A DNA stretch of 64,000 bases from Zooshikella harenae (GTDB lineage Bacteria > Pseudomonadota > Gammaproteobacteria > Pseudomonadales > Zooshikellaceae). The first letter of the stretch is position 1; each line of letters begins with the position of its first letter. The stretch is taken from NCBI RefSeq assembly GCF_018837975.1, contig NZ_JAGSOY010000005.1:62001-126000 (forward strand), read 5' to 3'. Below the pieces are notes generated by a model, which was not told the origin of the DNA, searched no databases, and was given only the letters and a program-made list of their open reading frames with translations. Positions 58,249-64,000 of the stretch are shown piece by piece. A program made the translations under genes and the position numbers.

Positions 58249-59469
58249 ATGAGCACAATGCAAAGATTCATGGCCTGGGTCGATGCGCGTTTTCCCGCCA
58301 CAAAGATGTGGGAAGAACATTTAAGTAAGTACTACGCGCCGAAAAACTTTAACTTTTGGTATTTTTTTGGCTCTTTGGCCTTGCTCGTACTCGTTAACCA
58401 GTTATTGACGGGTATTTGGCTGACTATGAGCTATAAGCCCTCTGCTGCAGAGGCATTTGCTTCCGTCGAATATATAATGCGAGATGTTGAGTGGGGATGG
58501 TTGATCCGCTATTTACACTCAACTGGAGCCTCTGCATTTTTTGTTGTTGTTTATTTACACATGTTTCGTGGTATTTTATACGGATCATACCGTACACCCC
58601 GTGAGTTAGTGTGGATTTTTGGCATGGCCATTTATTTGCTCTTAATGGCTGAGGCATTTATGGGGTATTTATTACCCTGGGGGCAAATGTCGTATTGGGG
58701 GGCTCAGGTAATTATCTCCCTGTTTGGAGCCATACCTGTCATTGGGGCTGATCTGCAGCAGTGGATCAGAGGCGATTACTTGATCTCTGATATTACCCTG
58801 AACCGCTTCTTTGCATTACACGTAATAGCTTTACCTTTAGTACTAGTAGGTCTGGTTGTTCTGCATATTTTAGCGCTTCATGAAGTTGGCTCTAATAACC
58901 CTGATGGTATTGAGATTAAGAAGAAAAAAGATGCCAATGGTGTACCTTTAGATGGTATTCCTTTTCATCCTTACTACACCGTGAAAGATATTGTCGGTGT
59001 TGTTGTTTTCTTATTTGTTTTTTGTATTGTCGTTTTCTTTTTCCCTGAAATGGGGGGATTTTTCTTAGAAAAACCTAACTTTGAGCAAGCAAATAGTCTG
59101 AAAACGCCTGATCATATTGCACCTGTTTGGTATTTTACGCCTTTTTATGCCATTTTACGGGCAATTCCTGATAAACTAATGGGCGTTATCGCTATGGGTG
59201 CGGCGATTGCCATTTTGTTTGTTTTGCCCTGGTTAGATCGCAGTCCAGTAAAATCAATTCGTTATAAAGGTTGGATGAGCAAAGTAGCCATCGTGCTGTT
59301 TGCTATTAGCTTTTTATGGCTTGGTTATCTGGGTGCTATGCCTGCCACTGATACTCGAACTTTTTGGGCCCAAGTATGTACGGTTATCTACTTTTTATTT
59401 TTTCTGTTGATGCCATGGTATACGCGGGTTGAGAAGACTAAACCAGTTCCAGATAGGGTGACAGGCTAA
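58249..59469 (+). CDS. petB: Ubiquinol-cytochrome c reductase cytochrome b subunit
   Basis: Start ATG 58249, with GAGGAG nine bases before it; an in-frame TTG at 58228 overlaps petA and is less likely. The 406-residue membrane protein has eight helices and the four haem-ligating histidines: HSTGASAFFVVVYLHMFRG and FFALHVIALPLVLVGLVVLHILALH, and the Qo-site PEW-like region appears as APVWYF. It houses both quinone sites of the bc1 complex. Overlaps petC by one base. Confidence 0.96.
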   Translation: MSTMQRFMAWVDARFPATKMWEEHLSKYYAPKNFNFWYFFGSLALLVLVNQLLTGIWLTMSYKPSAAEAFASVEYIMRDVEWGWLIRYLHSTGASAFFVVVYLHMFRGILYGSYRTPRELVWIFGMAIYLLLMAEAFMGYLLPWGQMSYWGAQVIISLFGAIPVIGADLQQWIRGDYLISDITLNRFFALHVIALPLVLVGLVVLHILALHEVGSNNPDGIEIKKKKDANGVPLDGIPFHPYYTVKDIVGVVVFLFVFCIVVFFFPEMGGFFLEKPNFEQANSLKTPDHIAPVWYFTPFYAILRAIPDKLMGVIAMGAAIAILFVLPWLDRSPVKSIRYKGWMSKVAIVLFAISFLWLGYLGAMPATDTRTFWAQVCTVIYFLFFLLMPWYTRVEKTKPVPDRVTG

Positions 59470-60224
59470 TGAAAAAACAACTGATTGCGCTGTTATTAGC
59501 ATGGTTACCAGTTGCCTTGATGGCTGCTGGTGGAGCTGGTTATCCATTAACTCATGTTAATATTGACTTGGAAGATAAAGCCGCTTTGCAAGAAGGGGCC
59601 AAGCTTTATATAAACTACTGTATGGGATGCCACAGTACTGAGTTTCAGCGCTATGAGCGAGTAGCGGATGACTTAGGTATTCCTCATGAGTTGTTTATGG
59701 AAAACTTAATCTTTGATGACGCAAAAATTGGCAACCTGATGGAAAATGCCATGCGTGGTGAAGAGGCTAAACGTTGGTTTGGTGCTGCACCACCCGATTT
59801 GACGCTTGTGGCAAGGGTGCGAGGTTCAGATTGGTTATACACTTATCTGAATACCTTTTATGTTGACTCCAAGCGTCCCTGGGGAGTCAACAACAAAGTA
59901 TTTCCTGATGTGGCTATGCCACATGTATTGGCCGAGCTACAAGGTTTGCAGGAAGATACCTGTGGTGATACTGATCCATCTAAGCGTGATACTTTAACTG
60001 GTGAACGTTTATGTGGATTTAAGCCTATTACAGGTAAAGAAGGGTCAATGTCAGAGCAAGAGTATAAAGAAGCGACCAAAAACTTAGTGACTTTCTTAGC
60101 TTATGCAGGGGAGCCTGTTCAGCTAGAGCGGAAACGAGTTGGCGTCTATGTGCTATTGTTTTTGGCAGTATTCTTTGTTTTTGCATACTTGCTGAAGCGA
60201 GAGTTCTGGAAAGACGTACATTAA
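59469..60224 (+). CDS. petC: Ubiquinol-cytochrome c reductase cytochrome c1 subunit
   Basis: A 251-residue c-type cytochrome. A signal peptide (residues 1-19), haem-binding CMGCH at 51-55, the distal Met in FPDVAMPHVL, and a C-terminal membrane anchor (VYVLLFLAVFFVFAYLLKREFW). It accepts electrons from the Rieske centre and passes them to soluble cytochrome c. ATG overlaps the petB stop (TAATG). Confidence 0.95.
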   Translation: MKKQLIALLLAWLPVALMAAGGAGYPLTHVNIDLEDKAALQEGAKLYINYCMGCHSTEFQRYERVADDLGIPHELFMENLIFDDAKIGNLMENAMRGEEAKRWFGAAPPDLTLVARVRGSDWLYTYLNTFYVDSKRPWGVNNKVFPDVAMPHVLAELQGLQEDTCGDTDPSKRDTLTGERLCGFKPITGKEGSMSEQEYKEATKNLVTFLAYAGEPVQLERKRVGVYVLLFLAVFFVFAYLLKREFWKDVH

Positions 60225-60332
60225 GCGATTATTGCTTGATACAATGGCTATTTAGCCACGGTTAACAGCGTGTACTCCTAAAGGGTACGCGCATTGTTTG
60301 TTTTTTGGATCAGTCAAAATGTGGGGTTAAAC

Positions 60333-60962
60333 ATGGGCGTAGTCGCCAAACGTTCCTCAATGACTTTTTACTCCGATCCCAAGGATCATTATTGTCATCG
60401 CGTGAGAATTGTTCTTGCTGAGAAAGGTGTAGCTGTTGATATTCAGGATGTAGATCCTGAAAACAAGCCTGCTGAACTCGCAGATCTTAATCCATACAAT
60501 AGTCTGCCAACACTGTTGGATCGAGACCTAATTTTGTATGAAGCCAATGTGATGATGGAGTATCTCGATGAGCGCTTCCCCCATCCACCGCTGTTGCCTG
60601 TCTACCCTGTAGCTCGGGCACAAAGTCGTTTGTGGATGCACCGAATTGCCAAGGACTGGGCCATGAAGGTAGATACACTATTGGATGCCAAAACTAAAGA
60701 GACGACAGCCAATAGGGTACGTAAAGAACTTAGGGAAAGCTTGGTATCAACCACGCCTATTTTTATGGAGAAACCTTTCTTCATGAGCGAAGAGTTTACT
60801 TTGGTTGACTGTTGTGTTGCTCCAATCTTGTGGCGGTTGCCAGTAATGGGTATTGAGCTGCCAAAACAGGCTCGACCTTTGGTTGAATATTCTGAGAGGC
60901 TATTCGCAAGGGAGTCGTTTAAAGAAAGTCTGTCAGAAGCAGAAAAGGAAATGCGTATCTAA
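60333..60962 (+). CDS. sspA: Stringent starvation protein A
   Basis: ATG 60333 follows GTGGGG and matches the family start ([13 protein letters not shown]); an in-frame TTG at 60294 is rejected. The 209-residue protein has the glutathione-transferase fold: thioredoxin-like N-half ([46 protein letters not shown], with PHPPLLP) and an all-helical C-half. SspA binds RNA polymerase and regulates stress and virulence genes rather than conjugating glutathione. It lies downstream of petC, in the order petABC-sspAB common in gammaproteobacteria. Confidence 0.93.
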   Translation: MGVVAKRSSMTFYSDPKDHYCHRVRIVLAEKGVAVDIQDVDPENKPAELADLNPYNSLPTLLDRDLILYEANVMMEYLDERFPHPPLLPVYPVARAQSRLWMHRIAKDWAMKVDTLLDAKTKETTANRVRKELRESLVSTTPIFMEKPFFMSEEFTLVDCCVAPILWRLPVMGIELPKQARPLVEYSERLFARESFKESLSEAEKEMRI

Positions 60963-61000
60963 GCAGGGCATATGCCGTGCCGTGTTTTTCTCTATGCGAT

Positions 61001-61022
61001 GAGAGGGCTAACTAGCCCTCTC
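61001..61022 (+). terminator. Hairpin in the sspA-sspB spacer
   Basis: GAGAGGGCT (61001-61009) pairs with AGCCCTCTC (61014-61022) around AACT. There is no T tract, so it may be a partial terminator or a processing/stability element that makes sspB expression differ from sspA. Confidence 0.55.
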
Positions 61023-61067
61023 ATTTGCCGTGAAATAAGATACCCGCCAAAGTAAAGGAGACAATTG

Positions 61068-61481
61068 ATGTCAATGAGCAGTAGCCGCCCATATATCATG
61101 AGAGCGTTATATGAGTGGATAGTCGACAACAACTGTACCCCTTATGTATTAGTTAATACTGCACAAGCTGGTGTAGTGGTACCACAAGAATACATTAAGG
61201 ATGATCAGATCGTACTCAATATTTCTCCAGTCGCTGTGCGGGACTTGTTGATGAGTAATGAGCAAATTGAATTTAATGGGCGATTTGGTGGATCCCCCAT
61301 GCATGTCTATGTTCCAACTGGTGCGGTAATGGCTATCTATGCTAAGGAAAATGGACAAGGTATGGTATTTGAGGTTGAGCAGACACCTACTGATCCAGAG
61401 CCAACACCAACCTCCCCTAGTACTGACGGACAATCTGGCGCCCGTCCTAGTGGTAAACCAAGCTTGAAAGTGGTTAAGTAA
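61068..61481 (+). CDS. sspB: ClpXP protease specificity-enhancing factor SspB
   Basis: ATG 61068 has AAGGAG seven bases upstream. The 137-residue adaptor opens with SSRPYIMRALYEWIVDNN, typical for SspB; the substrate-binding groove domain (residues 8-112) includes VLNISPVAVRDL and FNGRFGGSPMHVYVP, then a flexible Pro/Ser/Gly-rich linker ends with LKVVK, the XB motif that docks on ClpX. It brings ssrA-tagged peptides to ClpXP. Followed by a bidirectional terminator. Confidence 0.95.
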   Translation: MSMSSSRPYIMRALYEWIVDNNCTPYVLVNTAQAGVVVPQEYIKDDQIVLNISPVAVRDLLMSNEQIEFNGRFGGSPMHVYVPTGAVMAIYAKENGQGMVFEVEQTPTDPEPTPTSPSTDGQSGARPSGKPSLKVVK

Positions 61482-61502
61482 AGGTTGGTGATGAGATAGT
61501 GC

Positions 61503-61532
61503 AAAATAGCAAGCAGAAGCTTGCTATTTTTT
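61503..61532. terminator. Bidirectional terminator (sspB / dolP)
   Basis: AAAATAGCAAGC (61503-61514) and GCTTGCTATTTT (61519-61530) form a 12-bp stem with an AGAA loop and T/A-rich flanks, between convergent genes. It touches the dolP stop codon. Confidence 0.9.
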
Positions 61533-62106
61533 AATCAGTGTAATCGAAAATCTTAACTATTTTTTGTACGCCATAAGCTGTACGGCTAATGTCTACTGCA
61601 TGGCGAGCCACAGACTGACTGACTTTTCCCATTAGGTAAACAATACCATTTTCTGTCACGATTTTTATTTTGCCTGCTGGAAAGTTCTTTTCAGCAAGCA
61701 TTTTGGTTTTGATTTTTGAGGTTAGCCAGCTGTCATTACTGCGAATTAAAAATGTAGTAGCTGGGCCAATTTCTAGCTCATTGTAGACACGTCGTACTTT
61801 TTTCACATTACGAGCAACATCACCCGTGAGGCTACGGAGTCGTTCATTCGCGACTTGCCCTGTTAATAAGACAATACCGTCATAACTGGTTACTACAATA
61901 TGCGAGTGTTCCAGTGCTGGATCAGCTTTGGCAATATTGACCTGGGTAACCGTTTCAATGGTGTTGTCATCGACCCAATCACCCATTGTGCGCGTGCTTT
62001 TGTCTTGCTGAATGGGACCATCATTGGTTGCTTTTAGAATTGGGGTACATGCTGTAGAGAAAGTAATCAGGTTGATTAAAAGGAACCATAAGATAGGATT
62101 TTTCAT
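61531..62106 (-). CDS. dolP: BON-domain outer-membrane lipoprotein DolP (YraP)
   Basis: Start ATG 62106 with GGAG upstream; an in-frame start six codons earlier is less likely. The 191-residue lipoprotein has lipobox FSTAC and two BON domains (about 45-115, ...HIVVTSYDGIVLLTGQV; and about 122-190, KIVTENGIVYLMGKV). DolP supports outer-membrane integrity and BAM function by binding anionic lipids. Its gene follows diaA by 20 bp, as in the E. coli yraMNOP order. Confidence 0.92.
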   Translation of the reverse strand: MKNPILWFLLINLITFSTACTPILKATNDGPIQQDKSTRTMGDWVDDNTIETVTQVNIAKADPALEHSHIVVTSYDGIVLLTGQVANERLRSLTGDVARNVKKVRRVYNELEIGPATTFLIRSNDSWLTSKIKTKMLAEKNFPAGKIKIVTENGIVYLMGKVSQSVARHAVDISRTAYGVQKIVKIFDYTD

Positions 62107-62126
62107 TTCGTTAAGCTCCACCAAAG

Positions 62127-62714
<588 letters not shown>

Positions 62715-62965
62715 TTAAACAGCCTTTCATTGTTTTATTGCTGAGGATAAAGACAGCAGTTGAAGAAATAAAGTGGTTGCAGCAAACGATAAATACGGCG
62801 TGCTAATAAACTATCATTTTGACAGTTTGGCAACAGTGTTACGCTTGGCTGATGGTTGTTGAAGACGCTATTGTAACCTGAATCAATAATATCAGGACAG
62901 GGATGATGACAGATAAAAAACAAAAATACAGCAGTTAAGATCTTCGATAAATTGAGTGAACAGGG

Positions 62966-63340
62966 TTAATAATCTAGTTGGATTATATTTTTAAGCCAAT
63001 CTATTTGTTCACTGGATGTCTGTCCTGTTATTGCTAGCAGATCAAAACGACAGGCTGGATTGTGCTTTGCCTGTGTGAGTAGAAAATGCTTAGCTGTGTT
63101 TATGAGCTTACGCTGTTTACTTTTGGTTAAGGATTCAGTCGCTGCACCAAAAGTAGCGTTTTTTCGGTAGCGAACCTCAATAAAAACAAGGGTAGTTTTA
63201 TCGAGCATGATGAGATCTATTTCACCGCCTTTCCATGCGTAATTCCGTTGTACCAGTGTTAATCCTTGTCGTTTTAGGAAAGCCAGCGCTAGGTCTTCGT
63301 GCTGGCTTCCACGGTGCCGATGGGAAAGGCGCCAAAACAT
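62966..63340 (-). CDS. yraN: UPF0102 family protein YraN (endonuclease-like)
   Basis: A 124-residue protein with the Holliday-junction-resolvase-like core: GSQHEDLALAFLKRQGLTLVQRNY, GGEIDLIMLDKTTLVFIEVRYR (the E...D...ExK-like pattern, here ending in R) and FGAATESLTKSKQRKLINTAKHFL. Biochemical role unknown. Eight bases separate it from lpoA upstream, so they are co-transcribed. Confidence 0.92.
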   Translation of the reverse strand: MFWRLSHRHRGSQHEDLALAFLKRQGLTLVQRNYAWKGGEIDLIMLDKTTLVFIEVRYRKNATFGAATESLTKSKQRKLINTAKHFLLTQAKHNPACRFDLLAITGQTSSEQIDWLKNIIQLDY

Positions 63341-63348
63341 ACTTAAAT

Positions 63349-64000
63349 TTACTGTGTATTGCGTTGGTTAAAGGTCATAGTGGGTAAGCGCTGGGGTGTA
63401 CCTGCTTTAAAAATATACCAAGGTTGAGTTCGCTCAATTTCTTGATACTGATTCATGGTCAGAGAGCCTGAAGCACCACTGATTTGAGTACCACTTAAAG
63501 AAGCAAGCTGGCTCAAGCGATCGTATAAGCGGAATGCATCAATACCTAATACATAGAGTTGGGCATATGAGGTACCATTTTCCTGACGTGCTTTGACAAT
63601 TTGGTCTTTTAATGGGTCATTGAAGTCGTCTTTAAGCCAGGGCATACCAGTAAAGCGAATATTGTTGAGGTCGTGGTCAATCTGAGGATTAACTATGCCT
63701 GAAAACACATTAGCTGTAGCATAAACGGGCAGATCTCCCGCAAAGTGGTAGGCCAGAAAAGGCTTAACCAGACGTGACTGAGTTGCACTAGCGGCTAAAA
63801 ATACAAAGTCGACATCCTGGCGCCGGCGTCCACTAAATTGAACGTCTTTTCCTGCAAGGCGTTGAATTTCTAATGCTCTTGCATTGCTTGCATTGACATT
63901 CATTAGACGGCCAATGACGGCTTTGTAATTATTGTTTGCTTCATTAAAGCGTCCAATGCCTACAACTTCACCACCAAGCGACTGTAGTTCTTGTTGAAAG
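63349..64000 (-). CDS. lpoA: Penicillin-binding protein activator LpoA, C-terminal part (truncated by window)
   Basis: The minus-strand frame is open to the window edge (reading QQELQSLGGEVVGIGRF at its start), so the ATG at 63903 is internal and the N-terminal lipobox and TPR domain lie outside. What is visible is the periplasmic-binding-protein-like C-domain: RRRQDVDFVFLAASATQSRLVKPFLAYHF, PVYATANVFSG and AQLYVLGIDAFRL, close to YraM. LpoA is an outer-membrane lipoprotein that activates PBP1A. First gene of lpoA-yraN-diaA-dolP. Confidence 0.9.
   Translation of the reverse strand, partial: FQQELQSLGGEVVGIGRFNEANNNYKAVIGRLMNVNASNARALEIQRLAGKDVQFSGRRRQDVDFVFLAASATQSRLVKPFLAYHFAGDLPVYATANVFSGIVNPQIDHDLNNIRFTGMPWLKDDFNDPLKDQIVKARQENGTSYAQLYVLGIDAFRLYDRLSQLASLSGTQISGASGSLTMNQYQEIERTQPWYIFKAGTPQRLPTMTFNQRNTQ

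Noticed and set aside
62735-62923. 62-codon minus-strand frame between yraN and diaA
   Set aside because: No ribosome site, odd Cys/His/Pro composition and no homology I recognise; probably leader sequence.

Overview
The window reads as a chromosomal core region of an AT-rich gammaproteobacterium. An Oceanospirillales-type marine organism (Zooshikella/Spartinivicinus/Hahella-like) is my inference from gene order and protein style; no 16S is present. Several blocks keep gene orders familiar from E. coli or Pseudomonas: bamD / rluD-pgeF-clpB; pilS-pilR beside a FimT-type pilin; tesA / ybbA-ybbP; zapG(yhcB) / zapE ... rplM-rpsI-petABC-sspA-sspB; and lpoA-yraN-diaA-dolP. I saw no prophage, insertion sequence, CRISPR array or rRNA operon.

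Layout. 1-6 kb: the 3' part of a SNF2-family helicase, an ASCH-domain protein, a family-2-like glycosyltransferase, a membrane/coiled-coil/TPR protein and a tiny membrane protein; this is the loosest, most accessory-looking part. 6-10.5 kb: an RND efflux permease with its lipoprotein adaptor. 10.9-14.4 kb: small or poorly known proteins (lysozyme-like fold candidate, periplasmic binding protein, secreted jelly-roll protein, DUF2835, FimT-like pilin). 14.8-17.8 kb: pilR-pilS. 18-26 kb: nadE, bamD, rluD, pgeF and clpB, with a strong heat-shock promoter candidate before clpB. 26-29 kb: a PilZ protein and a DUF1631 protein. 29.2-29.5 kb: tRNA-Asn, tRNA-Pro and tRNA-Lys behind a stable-RNA-type promoter. 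29.6-35 kb: DUF3094, a thiolase, an acyl-CoA ligase, a degenerate receiver-domain protein and an OmpA-like lipoprotein. 35-40 kb: acyltransferase and the ackA-pta acetate operon.

40-47 kb: tesA divergent from an ABC transporter pair, a Yip1 membrane protein behind a 15-bp tandem repeat, a glycosyltransferase and CysZ. 47.8-53.6 kb: trxB, an orphan Wzz-like protein, then the pair I find most interesting: a GshB-like ATP-grasp ligase overlapping a large fusion of an N-formylglutamate-amidohydrolase-like domain with a DUF1704/QEGLA metallopeptidase-like domain (HEXXXH). 53-61.5 kb: cell-division factors ZapG and ZapE, an aldo/keto reductase, ribosomal proteins L13 and S9, the cytochrome bc1 complex, and SspA/SspB. 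61.5-64 kb: the envelope cluster dolP, diaA, yraN and the C-terminal part of lpoA, which runs off the end.

Functional themes are envelope biogenesis (BamD, DolP, LpoA, OmpA-like, Wzz, glycosyltransferases), proteostasis (ClpB, SspB), respiration (petABC), acetate/acyl metabolism (ackA-pta, thiolase, acyl ligase, TesA) and type IV pilus control (PilSR, FimT). Starts were chosen by Shine-Dalgarno position and family N-termini, so several differ from the longest possible reading frame.
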